A stretch of DNA of 64,000 nucleotides from Rhizobium skierniewicense (GCF_014196515.1 NZ_JACIDV010000002.1:248001-312000), one strand, 5' to 3'. Shown: positions 9,932 through 19,451, counted from the stretch's first letter. Numbers and translations are program-made. Notes: generated by a model from the sequence alone, not told the origin.

Positions 9932-11265
9932 TCGCCATCATTCCATGGTTCGGCCCAATCGGACTCTTCCAGCACAGGCATCATTGGTCGTCCCTCGACA
10001 ACGGCCAGAAGCTGCTGAGCTATCCCTGTCCAGGTAAACAGGCTGCGGGCCTTGTGCGCACCCATGCGGGACAACCGCCCGTAGAGCCGTTCGTGCTTGA
10101 ACGGTTTCATCATGGTAATGCCAAGATCTTCCTTGTCGAAGGGATCGGCAAACAGCGCATGGCGACCATAGCTGACGGCGCGGAAGAGGCCGCCATGAAT
10201 GGTGACGACGGTCGGTGTACCGCTTGCCATGGCCTCGATAGCCGTCATGCCAAAGGGCTCATAACGGCTGGAAAGCACGAACATGTCGGCGGCGCGGTAG
10301 ATATCCGGCAGATCCTCATCGGCAACGTAGCCAGAGAAGATAACCTTGTCCTCAAGGTTCAGAGAGTTCACCCGCGCCTTCAACTGATTGAGAATCGTGG
10401 TTTCCTGCTCGTCCATATTCTCGCCGCCGACCGCAAGATGCAGTCGCGCCTCCGGCTCTCGTTCGGCCAGGACCGAAAAGCCGTCGATCAACAGGTCGTA
10501 TCCCTTATTGGTGGCGAGACGGCCAAGGGCAAGAACGGTCTTGCCTTCGAATCCGAAGCGCTGACGTAGCATCTGCCGTGATCCTTCCGAGACCGGGAAA
10601 AAGCGGTTGTCGTCGTATCCGGGTGGGATCATGTGGATATGCTTGCGCTTCAGGCCGTAATCTTCGATCAGCACGTCTAGCTGAACCGGCGTTGTCGCAA
10701 TGACCATGTCGCAGCTGCGGTAGATGATGAGCTCGTGCTGAATGCGCTCCTTGAAGTTGAACTCCAGTTCAAACGTATCGGCCTTCTCAGGGTAATCCGT
10801 CTCCATCTGGCGCTTTTTCCAGATGCCGAGCGAGTGCGGTGTGTGGAGATGCGATACTTTCAACGCTTCGGACAGGCGCTGGCCGGCGACACCGGCGTCC
10901 CAGTAATGGCTGTTGATGAAGGAGTAGCTCAGGCTGTTCTTCTTGATGAAACGAAGCGCATTTTCGCACCATTCCATCAGATGGCGGTGAAGATATTCTT
11001 TAGGAATGAAGTCCTTGCCGCCGCAGGGAATGCGAACGACCCGAACTCGCTCATCGACTTCATCGATTTCAGGCTGGTCTTCGAACTGGCGTGTGTAAAG
11101 ATCGACAGTATATCCGAGCTGACCAAGTTTTTTAGCAAGCTCCAGGACATAAACGACCTGCCCGCCGGTATCTGCTGCGCCAAGTGGCGGGTGTGCGGCT
11201 ACGTAGCCATGTGTCGATATGAGTGCTATCCGGGGATAGCGTTCAGTTTCGCTCAAGGTGATCAT
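9928..11265 (-). CDS. mfpsA: Mannosylfructose-phosphate synthase
   Basis: A 445-residue GT4 glycosyltransferase that transfers mannose from GDP-mannose to fructose 6-phosphate. Sequence features: PLGAADTGGQVVYVLELA near residue 27, resembling sucrose-phosphate synthases; HTPHSLGIWKK; a nucleotide-sugar site around ALGRLATNKGYDLLI; and the GT4 motif YEPFGMTAIEAMASGTPTVV carrying the E-x7-E acids. The phosphatase mfppA follows with overlap. The pair was characterised in A. tumefaciens as an osmolyte pathway related to sucrose synthesis. The ATG is at 11265; a 222-base region shared with divergent glcD holds the promoters. Confidence 0.88.
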   Translation of the reverse strand: MITLSETERYPRIALISTHGYVAAHPPLGAADTGGQVVYVLELAKKLGQLGYTVDLYTRQFEDQPEIDEVDERVRVVRIPCGGKDFIPKEYLHRHLMEWCENALRFIKKNSLSYSFINSHYWDAGVAGQRLSEALKVSHLHTPHSLGIWKKRQMETDYPEKADTFELEFNFKERIQHELIIYRSCDMVIATTPVQLDVLIEDYGLKRKHIHMIPPGYDDNRFFPVSEGSRQMLRQRFGFEGKTVLALGRLATNKGYDLLIDGFSVLAEREPEARLHLAVGGENMDEQETTILNQLKARVNSLNLEDKVIFSGYVADEDLPDIYRAADMFVLSSRYEPFGMTAIEAMASGTPTVVTIHGGLFRAVSYGRHALFADPFDKEDLGITMMKPFKHERLYGRLSRMGAHKARSLFTWTGIAQQLLAVVEGRPMMPVLEESDWAEPWNDGD

Positions 11266-11487
11266 AGCGTCCCATCGTAGTAAAAATTTCCAGTTAACAC
11301 CCTAAAAAGCATGCGAAGCCGGAAAAGTTCCATCAAAAGACGATAAAAATTCTGAATTATGGTATCAGTAGGGCGCTGATGATAGCGGTACGGCAAGTCA
11401 TGTGGTTCCGGCACCTTGCATCACGACAACAATCTCCCGTAACATCCCTCTATCTGTCGCTTGGGGTGGGGAGGCCTGTGAGCACCG

Positions 11488-12927
11488 ATGTCGCAAACCA
11501 TTGAGTTCCTGAAGCCGCGAACCTCCGTGCTCGAAAACCGCGCCAGGATCGTCGCCGACCTGGCCGATCTGCTTCCGCCAGAATGTTTGGTCCATGAGCC
11601 GCGAGAACTCGTGCCGTTTGAGACCGACGCCTTCGTTTCCTATCGCCAGGTGCCCTTGGCGGTCGCTTTGCCAAAGACGACCGCGCAGGTTGCTGCCGTC
11701 ATGAAATATTGCCATCGCTACGGCATTCCCATCGTGCCGCGCGGAGCAGGCACATCCCTTTCCGGCGGTGCCATTCCGCAGGAAGACGCCGTGGTAATCG
11801 GTCTTTCGAAGATGACCCGGATTCTCGAAATGGATTTCTTCAACCGCGCAGCGACCGTGCAGGCGGGCGTCACCAATCTGTCGATTTCCGATGTCGCAGG
11901 CCCGCAAGGCTTCTTCTATGCGCCCGATCCCAGCTCGCAACTCGCCTGTACCATCGGCGGCAATATCGGCATGAACTCCGGTGGTGCCCATTGCCTGAAA
12001 TACGGGGTGACGACCAACAATCTGCTCGGCGTGAAGATCGTTCTGGTCGATGGCTCGGTGCTGGAGCTGGGCGGCAAGCATCTGGATGCCAGCGGCTACG
12101 ATCTGCTTGGCCTCGTCTGCGGCTCGGAAGGCCAGCTGGGCATCGTAACGGAAGCCACCGTTCGGCTGATTGCCAAGCCGGAAGGCGCGCGGCCGGTTCT
12201 GTTCGGTTTCGAGACCTCGGAGGAGGCGGGCTCTTGCGTGGCCGATATTATCGGTACGGGCATCATTCCCGTCGCCATCGAATTCATGGACAAACCCGCC
12301 ATCGAAATCTGCGAGGCTTTTGCCAAGGCCGGGTATCCGCTTGATGTCGGTGCCTTGCTGATTGTCGAGGTTGAGGGGTCTGAAGACGAGATGGATGCGA
12401 TGCTGGCCGATATCGTCGCTATCGCTCGCAGACATGGCGTCAGAACCGTCCGCGAGTGTCAATCGGCCATGGAAGCCGCTGCGATCTGGAAGGGTCGAAA
12501 ATCTGCATTCGGTGCAACTGGCCGGATTTCTGATTATATCTGCATGGACGGCACGGTGCCGCTGAGCCAATTGTCGTATGTGCTACAAAGAACCGGCGAA
12601 ATCGTTGACAGCCTCGGCCTGCGGGTCGCCAATGTCTTCCACGCCGGTGATGGCAACATGCATCCGCTCATTCTTTTCAATGCCAATGACCCAGAAGAGG
12701 CCGCCAAAGCGGAAGACGCGGGCAATCAGATCCTGAGGCTTTGTGTCGATGCAGGCGGTTGCCTGACCGGAGAGCACGGCGTTGGCATCGAAAAACGCGA
12801 CCTCATGCGGCATCAATATTCCGATGCCGATCTGGCGCAGCAGATGGCGGTGCGATCTGCCTTCGACGAAGGCTGGCTTCTCAACCCCTCCAAGGTCTTC
12901 CCGCTGGCCGGGCGGCCTGCATCATGA
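11488..12927 (+). CDS. glcD: Glycolate oxidase subunit GlcD (FAD-linked)
   Basis: FAD-binding catalytic subunit oxidising glycolate to glyoxylate. The 479-residue length fits. The PCMH-type FAD domain shows YGIPIVPRGAGTSLSGGA, DPSSQLACTIGGNIGMNSGG and GSEGQLGIVTEATVRL. The C-terminal FAD-linked oxidase domain ends with HAGDGNMHPLI and GGCLTGEHGVGIEKRD, which contain the conserved catalytic His residues. It overlaps glcE by four bases (ATGA), so the three glc genes are translationally linked. No GlcC-type regulator is adjacent. Confidence 0.95.
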   Translation: MSQTIEFLKPRTSVLENRARIVADLADLLPPECLVHEPRELVPFETDAFVSYRQVPLAVALPKTTAQVAAVMKYCHRYGIPIVPRGAGTSLSGGAIPQEDAVVIGLSKMTRILEMDFFNRAATVQAGVTNLSISDVAGPQGFFYAPDPSSQLACTIGGNIGMNSGGAHCLKYGVTTNNLLGVKIVLVDGSVLELGGKHLDASGYDLLGLVCGSEGQLGIVTEATVRLIAKPEGARPVLFGFETSEEAGSCVADIIGTGIIPVAIEFMDKPAIEICEAFAKAGYPLDVGALLIVEVEGSEDEMDAMLADIVAIARRHGVRTVRECQSAMEAAAIWKGRKSAFGATGRISDYICMDGTVPLSQLSYVLQRTGEIVDSLGLRVANVFHAGDGNMHPLILFNANDPEEAAKAEDAGNQILRLCVDAGGCLTGEHGVGIEKRDLMRHQYSDADLAQQMAVRSAFDEGWLLNPSKVFPLAGRPAS

Positions 12928-14129
12928 AAGAAATGCTTCTGCCTGCAACCGAAGCCGAGGCGGCTGACCTCATTTGTGAACACGCGCAGTCTGGCCGTGC
13001 GCTGGCGATCATCGGTGGCAACACGCGCGTCGGTTTCGGCAATCGGGTCGAGGCCGAAGCGTGTCTTTCGTCACGCAACATGAGCGGCATCGCGGCCTAC
13101 AATCCCGCTGAAATGGTGATGACGGTAAAGGCTGGAACGCCTGTGGCTGAGGTAGAGGCAGCACTGATATCCGCCAACCAGATGATGGCGTTCGAACCGA
13201 TGGACCACCGTCCCGTCATGGGCACCGCAGGCGAACCGACCATAGGCGGTATCTTTGCCGCCAACGTGTCCGGCCCGCGCCGTTTCGTGGCTGGTGCCGC
13301 GCGCGATAGTCTGCTCGGCATTCGCTTCATCAATGGCAAGGGTGAGGCGATCAAGGCAGGTGGGCGGGTCATGAAGAACGTTACCGGGCTCGATCTGGTC
13401 AAGCTTCTGGCGGGTTCTTACGGTACGCTTGGTTTCCTGACGGAGGTTACCTTCCGCGTTTTGCCCATTCCGCCTGCGCAGGCAACGCTCGTCATATCCG
13501 GCCTTGAAGACGAGACCGCAACCCGTCTCATGGCCGCTGCCATGGCGACCAGCGTCGAGGTTTCCGGTGCCGCGCATCTGCCGGAGAGCGTAAGGTCGCG
13601 TTTTTTGAGCGGTTCGCTACCCGATGGCGCGGCAACCGTTTTAAGGGTCGAAGGCCTTGAGGCTTCGGTCAAGGTGCGGGTGCAAAAATTGCAGACAACC
13701 CTGTCCGAATTTGGGCCTTCGATTTTACAGGATGGTGAAAAGAGCACGCTCCTATGGCGCGAAATTCGCGACGTGACGCCGTTTGCAGCCGATCTCAGAA
13801 AGCCGCTCTGGCGCGTCTCGGTCGCTCCCTCGCAAGGTTACAAGCTGGTCGCAGCACTGCGATTGGAAGCGGGCATCGATGCGTTTTACGATTGGCAGGG
13901 CGGCCTTGTCTGGATGCAGATGGAGGCCGGTATTGAAGCTGACCTCCTCAGCCGACATATCAGGGCGCTGGGTGGTGGACATTCTACCTTGATCCGAGCC
14001 CTGCCCATAGCACGCCATGGTGTCGCAGCCTTTGAGCCGCTGACCGTTGCCGAACACGAGCTGACCCGCCGCATCAAGGCCAAGCTTGATCCTGTGGGAA
14101 TTTTCAATCCGGGTAAGATGGGGATTTAG
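12924..14129 (+). CDS. glcE: Glycolate oxidase subunit GlcE
   Basis: A 401-residue second FAD-binding subunit of glycolate oxidase. It shows the PCMH fold with LAIIGGNTRVGFGN, a GIFAANVSGPRRFVAGAARD segment, GGRVMKNVTGLDLVKLLAGS and GTLGFLTEVTFRVLP. It is shorter than GlcD, as is normal for GlcE. The start is the ATG overlapping the glcD stop; a longer frame back to 12741 would lie inside glcD and is not credible. glcF begins two bases after its stop. Confidence 0.94.
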   Translation: MKEMLLPATEAEAADLICEHAQSGRALAIIGGNTRVGFGNRVEAEACLSSRNMSGIAAYNPAEMVMTVKAGTPVAEVEAALISANQMMAFEPMDHRPVMGTAGEPTIGGIFAANVSGPRRFVAGAARDSLLGIRFINGKGEAIKAGGRVMKNVTGLDLVKLLAGSYGTLGFLTEVTFRVLPIPPAQATLVISGLEDETATRLMAAAMATSVEVSGAAHLPESVRSRFLSGSLPDGAATVLRVEGLEASVKVRVQKLQTTLSEFGPSILQDGEKSTLLWREIRDVTPFAADLRKPLWRVSVAPSQGYKLVAALRLEAGIDAFYDWQGGLVWMQMEAGIEADLLSRHIRALGGGHSTLIRALPIARHGVAAFEPLTVAEHELTRRIKAKLDPVGIFNPGKMGI

Positions 14130-14131
14130 AC

Positions 14132-15439
14132 ATGCAAACCTCGTTCACCCCGCAACAACTCGCCGATCCCCATGTCGCGCAATCAGAGAAAATTTTGCGC
14201 AAATGCGTGCATTGCGGTTTCTGCACGGCCACCTGTCCCACTTATGTGACGCTCGGTAACGAACTGGATAGCCCGCGGGGGCGCATCTATCTGATCAAGG
14301 ATATGCTGGAAAACGACCGCCCTGCGGACGCTCAGGTCGTGACGCATATCGATCGCTGTCTGTCCTGCCTTGCCTGCGTGACCACCTGTCCCTCGGGCGT
14401 GGACTATATGCATCTTGTCGATCACGCCCGCATTCACATCGAAAAGACCTACAAGCGACCGCTGATGGATCGGGTGATCCGCAATCTGCTCGCCTTCGTG
14501 CTGCCCTATCCACGCCGGTTCCGCACCGCGCTGAAGATGGCGCGGCTCGGCCGACCCGTCGCAGGACTTTTGCGCAAGAGCAAAGCGCTGAGGCCACTTG
14601 CATCGATGCTCGATCTGGCGCCCAAATCAGAACCAGCAGCGTCGGTTTTCGCAAATCCGGGTCTTCATGCACCAAAAGCCGAACAACGTGGACGTGTCGC
14701 CCTTCTGTCGGGCTGCGCCCAACAAGTGCTCGACCCCGACATCAATGACGCGACCATCCGGCTTCTGAACAGGCTTGGCATCGAGGTGGTGGTGCCGCAA
14801 GGGGAGGGCTGTTGCGGTGCGCTTGTGCACCATATGGGCCGGGAAGAACAGGCGCTCTCATCGGCGCGGCGCAATGTCGATGTCTGGATGCGCGAGGTGG
14901 AACGCGGCGGCCTGGATGCCATCATCATCACCGCATCCGGCTGCGGCACGACCATCAAGGATTACGGCCACATGTTGCGGCTGGATGCCGCCTACGCTGA
15001 AAAGGCGCGGATCGTTTCCGGGCTGGCAAGGGATATCACAGAATATCTGGGCGGGCTTGATCTGCCGTCTCTTGAGCGCAATGGCCTCACGGTCGCCTAT
15101 CATTCGGCCTGTTCCATGCAGCATGGTCAGAAGATCACGGCCGTGCCGAAACTGTTGCTGAAGGCGGCGGGTTATACCGTTCGCGATCCGGCAGAGGGAC
15201 ATCTCTGTTGCGGCTCGGCCGGAACCTATAACATTCTCCAACCGGAAATTTCGGCGGAGTTGAAAGCGCGCAAGGTCAAGACTATCGAAGCCACGAAAGC
15301 CGATATCGTCGCCACGGGCAATCTCGGCTGCATCACGCAGATCGCCAGTGGCACGGAGATACCCATTCTCCACACGATTGAATTGCTGGATTGGGCTTAT
15401 GGCGGCAAAAAGCCAAAGAAAATCGCGATGGTGCCATAA
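14132..15439 (+). CDS. glcF: Glycolate oxidase iron-sulfur subunit GlcF
   Basis: Electron-transfer subunit carrying two 4Fe-4S clusters. The ferredoxin-like N-terminus has CVHCGFCTATCP and CLSCLACVTTCP. Two cysteine-rich CCG-type motifs follow (GCAQQVL with GCCGALVHHMG, and SACSMQHGQ with LCCGSAGTYN), typical of heterodisulfide-reductase-like subunits that hand electrons to the quinone pool. The 435-residue length is normal. It is the last gene of glcDEF, closed by a terminator two bases downstream. Confidence 0.95.
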   Translation: MQTSFTPQQLADPHVAQSEKILRKCVHCGFCTATCPTYVTLGNELDSPRGRIYLIKDMLENDRPADAQVVTHIDRCLSCLACVTTCPSGVDYMHLVDHARIHIEKTYKRPLMDRVIRNLLAFVLPYPRRFRTALKMARLGRPVAGLLRKSKALRPLASMLDLAPKSEPAASVFANPGLHAPKAEQRGRVALLSGCAQQVLDPDINDATIRLLNRLGIEVVVPQGEGCCGALVHHMGREEQALSSARRNVDVWMREVERGGLDAIIITASGCGTTIKDYGHMLRLDAAYAEKARIVSGLARDITEYLGGLDLPSLERNGLTVAYHSACSMQHGQKITAVPKLLLKAAGYTVRDPAEGHLCCGSAGTYNILQPEISAELKARKVKTIEATKADIVATGNLGCITQIASGTEIPILHTIELLDWAYGGKKPKKIAMVP

Positions 15440-15440
15440 A

Positions 15441-15469
15441 AAACGGGCGGTCTGATCACCGCCCGTTTC
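15441..15469 (+). terminator. Terminator of glcDEF
   Basis: Stem ACGGGCGGT / ACCGCCCGT with a six-base loop, preceded by A residues and followed by a short T run, directly after the glcF stop. The remaining bases up to 15621 hold nothing I recognise. Confidence 0.8.
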
Positions 15470-15621
15470 TCATCGGTTAGCACCTGTGACAGTGCCTACC
15501 GCCCCCTGGCGTCCCCCGCCAAAAGAATATGCCGGAACTATTAAATCATTCATCCGCAGCGGCAAGCACGTTCACGTCTGGTTTCAACTCCTCGGCGTGA
15601 AGATTTATATTAGCGTTGCTA

Positions 15622-16344
15622 TCAGATCACAATCACACGAGTGCCGACAGTCACGCGCTCATAGAGATCGGTCACATCTTCATTGCGCATACGAATGCAA
15701 CCGGAGGAATTGTTGCTGCCAATGGTCCATGGCTGGTTGGTGCCGTGAATACGGTAAAGCGTCGAGCCGAGATACATGGCGCGCGCGCCCATCGGGTTTT
15801 GCGGCCCGCCTTCCATGAAGGCAGGAAGGTAATGGCCTTTTGCGGCCTCGCGGGTGATCATTTCGCGCGGCGGTGTCCAGCTTGGCCATTCATTCTTGCG
15901 GGTAATCTTGTGCGTACCGGCCCATTCAAAGCCCGGCTTGCCCACGCCAACACCGTAACGCCGCGCTTTTCCATCTGCCATCACGAGATAGAGAAAGCGG
16001 TTTGGCGTATCAATGACGATGGTACCCGGAGCTTCCTTGCCCTGATACTGCACCATCTGCGGTAAAAACTGCGGCGCGATCCGCAGGCGCGGATCACCTG
16101 TCCGTGCGGCCACGGCCTGCGCGCGCGGCTGAGCGATTGGCCGCTGGAACAGCGATGGGCGTGCGGGGCGCTGCGGATAAACGACAGGGCGAACCTGCGC
16201 GCCGCCAAGCTGCATCACCCAGGGTGCTGTCAGGTCTGGGCTGACGACGACCGGCGGGCGTTCCCGGTAACGATCATTGGCAAGCGCCGGCAGCGAAACG
16301 GCGGAGACGAAGCTCAGCGCCAGAAGAACGGATTTCATCGACAT
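15622..16344 (-). CDS. L,D-transpeptidase (YkuD domain)
   Basis: Periplasmic cell-wall enzyme of 240 residues that forms 3-3 peptidoglycan crosslinks or anchors proteins to peptidoglycan. A signal peptide covers about 1-22 (ending LPALA). A Pro/Arg-rich linker follows (about 28-95), then the YkuD domain. The active-site block is HGTNQPWTIGSNNSSGCIRM, with His200 and catalytic Cys216. Rhizobia use L,D-transpeptidases heavily for polar growth. MSMKS at 16344 or MKS two codons later can be the start. It is transcribed alone. Confidence 0.92.
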   Translation of the reverse strand: MSMKSVLLALSFVSAVSLPALANDRYRERPPVVVSPDLTAPWVMQLGGAQVRPVVYPQRPARPSLFQRPIAQPRAQAVAARTGDPRLRIAPQFLPQMVQYQGKEAPGTIVIDTPNRFLYLVMADGKARRYGVGVGKPGFEWAGTHKITRKNEWPSWTPPREMITREAAKGHYLPAFMEGGPQNPMGARAMYLGSTLYRIHGTNQPWTIGSNNSSGCIRMRNEDVTDLYERVTVGTRVIVI

Positions 16345-16533
16345 CGGGTGAACTCTCTACATGACACCGGAACATAATCGCCACGTTGCCACCTCCGCGA
16401 CAGCGAATGGTAAATGGCACTTGATGAAAAGCTGCGATTTGGTCGAAACCTTTTAATAAGGTTAGCGGACCGTTTTGAAACACAGTAAATCAATGGTAAT
16501 CACCGGCAGACGACGAAAAAGAGCGTGGTAGCC

Positions 16534-17163
16534 ATGACCGAAACCGGACTTTTGACGGGCGAAGACGGCAAGATCCGTTGCTTCTGGCAGCAGGGATTGG
16601 CGGATTATGCGCTGTATCACGATGAAGAATGGGGACGCCCGGTCAAGAACGACACGCGCCTGTTCGAGAAAATCTGCCTGGAGGGCTTTCAGTCCGGCCT
16701 CTCCTGGTTGACGGTGCTGAGAAAGCGTGAGGCCTTCCGCGCCGCGTTCTGCGGGTTCGATTTCGAAAAGGTTGCGCAGTTCGGCGAGACGGATATCGAG
16801 CGCTGCGTCGCCGACAAGGGGATCATTCGCCATCGTGGCAAGATCGTCTCCACCATCAACAATGCCCGGCGGGCCATCGAGATGCGCGACGAATTCGGTT
16901 CACTGGCGCGCTATTTCTGGTCGTTTGAACCCAAGCCGGAGGAGCGTCCGCCGGTTTTCTATTACGCGACGCTGCGCGCCAACCCGATCACCCCCGCCTC
17001 CACGCGCCTGTCGAAAGATTTGAAAAAGCGCGGCTGGACCTTTGTCGGTCCGACCACGATTTACGCCTTCATGCAGGCCATGGGCATGGTCAACGACCAC
17101 ATCGAAGGTTGCCACTGCCGCCCACGCATTGAAACGCAGAGGCTGGAGTTTTCACGCCCGTGA
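16534..17163 (+). CDS. tag: DNA-3-methyladenine glycosylase I
   Basis: Base-excision repair enzyme releasing 3-methyladenine from alkylated DNA. The protein has 209 residues. The family motif CFWQQGLADYALYHDEEWG near the N-terminus contains the catalytic glutamate in HDEEWG and zinc ligands Cys and His. The C-terminal MVNDHIEGCHC supplies the other His/Cys ligands. The ATG at 16534 has AAGAG at good distance; a GTG three codons upstream (16525) is possible. The next gene overlaps its stop by four bases (GTGA). Confidence 0.94.
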   Translation: MTETGLLTGEDGKIRCFWQQGLADYALYHDEEWGRPVKNDTRLFEKICLEGFQSGLSWLTVLRKREAFRAAFCGFDFEKVAQFGETDIERCVADKGIIRHRGKIVSTINNARRAIEMRDEFGSLARYFWSFEPKPEERPPVFYYATLRANPITPASTRLSKDLKKRGWTFVGPTTIYAFMQAMGMVNDHIEGCHCRPRIETQRLEFSRP

Positions 17164-17603
17164 CCCGATTTCCCCACATTCTGCTTACGTCTCTCCTTGC
17201 CCTGTCGGTCGTGACGTTCGCTCAGGCGGAAGGCCGCAATGTCGACGGCATCTGGCTTGATGATGGCGAGAGCCTGAAACCTGCTACCATGCCGACAACC
17301 GGCCCGCTGGTGCTGAATGGCTGGACACGGCAGGGCAGGGGCGATGTCTATCGCCTCAAGGTTAAGGCTGGCGAGACCCTGAAGGTCACACTCACCAGCC
17401 GCAGCGAATTCGTGGTGATGGCCATTTTCGATTTCGCGAAACCGGAAGACGACGCGATCTTCTTTAGCGAAGCAGGCCGGAACACCGCCGTACTGACGCC
17501 AAATGCGGATACGGAATGGCTGGTACGCCCGATCCTGGTGCTCAGCTCATCCCGTCGTGGCCTCGGTGCGAATTACACGATTACGGTAGAAAAGCAGCCG
17601 TAG
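17160..17603 (+). CDS. Small secreted hypothetical protein
   Basis: A 147-residue protein that I do not recognise. A clear signal peptide (about residues 1-23, cut after AQA) suggests periplasmic or outer-surface location. The mature part is beta-rich, with GDVYRLKVKAGETLKVTLTSRSEF, reminiscent of bacterial pre-peptidase C-terminal (PPC)-like domains that carry no enzyme function on their own. It starts with GTG overlapping the tag stop, so it is probably co-translated with tag. It converges with the DUF305 gene 22 bases on. Confidence 0.75.
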   Translation: MTRFPHILLTSLLALSVVTFAQAEGRNVDGIWLDDGESLKPATMPTTGPLVLNGWTRQGRGDVYRLKVKAGETLKVTLTSRSEFVVMAIFDFAKPEDDAIFFSEAGRNTAVLTPNADTEWLVRPILVLSSSRRGLGANYTITVEKQP

Positions 17604-17625
17604 GGCCGACCCTCTTGGACACCGT

Positions 17626-18000
17626 CTAATAGCCTCTGGATTTCAGCCACTGCTGCATCATCGCGATCTCCGCTTCCTGCGCGGTGATAACCTCTTGCGC
17701 GAGTTTGCGGATTTCCGGGTCCTTGCCATACTGCAATTGAACCTTTGCCATATTGATCGCGCCCTGATGATGCGGGATCATGCCGCGCACGAAATCCACG
17801 TCGGCATTGCCGGTATACTCCATGGACATATCGCCATGCATCTTCTTGCTGGCCTCCATGAAGGCTTTGGTGGAAGCACTCTCGGTGGCGACAGCCTTTG
17901 GCATATCATGGCCCGCATGGCCGCCGCTGTCCTGAGCATAGGCTGGTATGATGAAAGTTGCGATCAGGGCGGTCGCGAGGGGAGTGGTCTTTAGGCGCAT
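17626..18000 (-). CDS. DUF305 family periplasmic protein
   Basis: A 124-residue exported protein. The signal peptide covers about 1-22 (ending AYA), followed by a Gly/His-containing GGHAGHDM and a Met/His-rich DUF305 domain with [18 protein letters not shown] and a C-terminal helix ending [15 protein letters not shown]305 proteins (CopM-like) bind copper or related metals in the periplasm in some bacteria, and the HDM and PHHQGAI motifs fit that. No copper pump or cue-type regulator is adjacent, so a metal role is inferred from family only. Confidence 0.85.
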   Translation of the reverse strand: MRLKTTPLATALIATFIIPAYAQDSGGHAGHDMPKAVATESASTKAFMEASKKMHGDMSMEYTGNADVDFVRGMIPHHQGAINMAKVQLQYGKDPEIRKLAQEVITAQEAEIAMMQQWLKSRGY

Positions 18001-18046
18001 GCATGATCCTTCCTGTGGCTGATCGAAACTCCAATGGACGTGAACA

Positions 18047-18811
18047 TTATGTCAGTTCGCTGGCAACGACCTTATGGATGATCTGATAATCGCGGCTTTC
18101 TTCACCAAACGGCACGACCGGCCAATCCCACCTGCGCGCGATGTTGGGAACAGTCACGCCGTGCAACAGGTCTTCGTGCTGATGCGGCGCGCCTTTTTTA
18201 TCGATGACGTCGAAAGCGGTATCGGTGATGAGGCATGCCTTGCAGGGAAGACCCGACAGACCATCCAGATGCGCCTGAATGAGCTGCGGCAAGGTATCCT
18301 GCGGCATTGCGGGGGCTGGGTGCTTTTCCAGCCGGTTGCGAATCCCGGTGCCGATTTGCGACAGAAGGTTGGCGGACACGACGAAGTCGAGATAGGGCAC
18401 CAGTCGCAGAAAGCCCAGCGGCTCCAGGGGTTTTCCCGCTTCCAGATCGCCATAGCCGGAGAGATCGCGGTGGTTCAGAACCACGGTTCTGCTGTGTCGC
18501 GCATAAAGCTTCGCACGAACGCTGGCCAGATGGACGAGATCGACCAGAACCACGGTGTCGAAGGCCGCAGCCAGCTGTTGCAACGGCACATCCCGCAAGA
18601 GGCCGGAGCCGAGCACGACAGCCGTGCGGCGCTGTTTCAGCTTGGCCGCAGCAGAGACAATGAAGCGCTGGCTGTTGTCCTCATGCTCGGCCCAGCCCTG
18701 CCTGCAACGGTTCGCCCGCGCCCAGAGATTGACGGAATAGCGGATATGAGGGCGAAATTCCGGCGGCGTCTTGCGGTATGTCGCGGCGTAATTAAGAGCT
18801 TCGAGGATCAT
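18047..18811 (-). CDS. Conserved hypothetical protein, possible Rossmann-fold/methyltransferase-like
   Basis: A 254-residue cytosolic protein I cannot name. A strand-loop [15 protein letters not shown] near residue 63 followed by [17 protein letters not shown] resembles the dinucleotide or S-adenosylmethionine binding start of a Rossmann fold. No catalytic motif is clear. Its ATG is only three bases after the stop of the relE-type toxin gene, with little ribosome-binding sequence, so it may be read through from the toxin-antitoxin transcript or have its own promoter inside it. Confidence 0.6.
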   Translation of the reverse strand: MILEALNYAATYRKTPPEFRPHIRYSVNLWARANRCRQGWAEHEDNSQRFIVSAAAKLKQRRTAVVLGSGLLRDVPLQQLAAAFDTVVLVDLVHLASVRAKLYARHSRTVVLNHRDLSGYGDLEAGKPLEPLGFLRLVPYLDFVVSANLLSQIGTGIRNRLEKHPAPAMPQDTLPQLIQAHLDGLSGLPCKACLITDTAFDVIDKKGAPHQHEDLLHGVTVPNIARRWDWPVVPFGEESRDYQIIHKVVASELT

Positions 18812-18814
18812 GAT

Positions 18815-19084
18815 CTAACGGTAGACTTCCCGGCGGTGACCGATTTCAATGACGAGAACCAACAGCTTATTATCCTGTATGTCGCAGAGAATGCGGTAGT
18901 CGCCGGTGCGGTAACGCCAGTAGTTGCCGAGTTCGGAGCCTTTCAAAGCTTCGCCTATCTTGCGGGGATTGTCGAGTTGCGCCAGTCGCTCATGAAGGAA
19001 TGAACGGATACGATTACGGGTTTGCGGATCAAGTTTCTTGATCTGTTTCTGGACAACAATATCGTACTCAATTGTCCAGATCAC
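18815..19084 (-). CDS. RelE/ParE family toxin
   Basis: An 89-residue protein with the RelE fold: EYDIVVQKQIKKLDPQTRNRIRSFL, then GNYWRYRTGDYRILCDIQDNKLLVLVIEIGHRREVYR, where the basic YRIL and GHRREVYR residues are those that make RelE toxins cut mRNA in the ribosome. It starts with GTG inside the end of the antitoxin gene (17-base overlap), the usual translational coupling of type II systems. Intact, so likely functional. Confidence 0.9.
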   Translation of the reverse strand: MIWTIEYDIVVQKQIKKLDPQTRNRIRSFLHERLAQLDNPRKIGEALKGSELGNYWRYRTGDYRILCDIQDNKLLVLVIEIGHRREVYR

Positions 19085-19295
19085 GCCAGAACTCCTCGGC
19101 GCTTACAATCTTCGACTCTCCGCGCTGAATGCGCCGCGTGGCCTCTTCGGCCAGATACAAATCCTCCATATCCTCGATATGTTTTTCAATTGCCTCGCGG
19201 ATGTAATAGGCGGATGTGCGGCCCGTGCGCTCGGACAGAGCTTTGAGGCGCTCATACGTTTCTTCGGGCAGTCGAATGGCGGTTTGTTTGCTCAT
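19068..19295 (-). CDS. RelB-type ribbon-helix-helix antitoxin
   Basis: A 75-residue protein starting MSKQTAIRLPEETYERLKAL, a ribbon-helix-helix DNA-binding N-terminus expected to autoregulate the operon. The acidic C-terminal segment (KIVSAEEFWRDLDN) would wrap the toxin. It precedes and overlaps the RelE-type toxin. The frame is open further upstream to 19376, but MSKQ with GGGAGAAGAG upstream is the credible start. Confidence 0.88.
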   Translation of the reverse strand: MSKQTAIRLPEETYERLKALSERTGRTSAYYIREAIEKHIEDMEDLYLAEEATRRIQRGESKIVSAEEFWRDLDN

Positions 19296-19451
19296 GGGTC
19301 TCTTCTCCCGTCGGTCGAGTGGGATGCGTGTATCCCACCTAGCATGATTTCCCCGATCACGCCAGCAAAACCGCACCCCTGCGGCCTTGCCGCACAGGGC
19401 TTCATCCTCTAATAGACCGGCTTGATCTCAAGAGACAATTGGACCGGCATC

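Noticed and set aside
11398..12570. 390-codon frame on the minus strand over glcD
   Set aside because: It is antisense to a complete, motif-rich glcD and its translation shows no family pattern; a shadow of high G+C coding.
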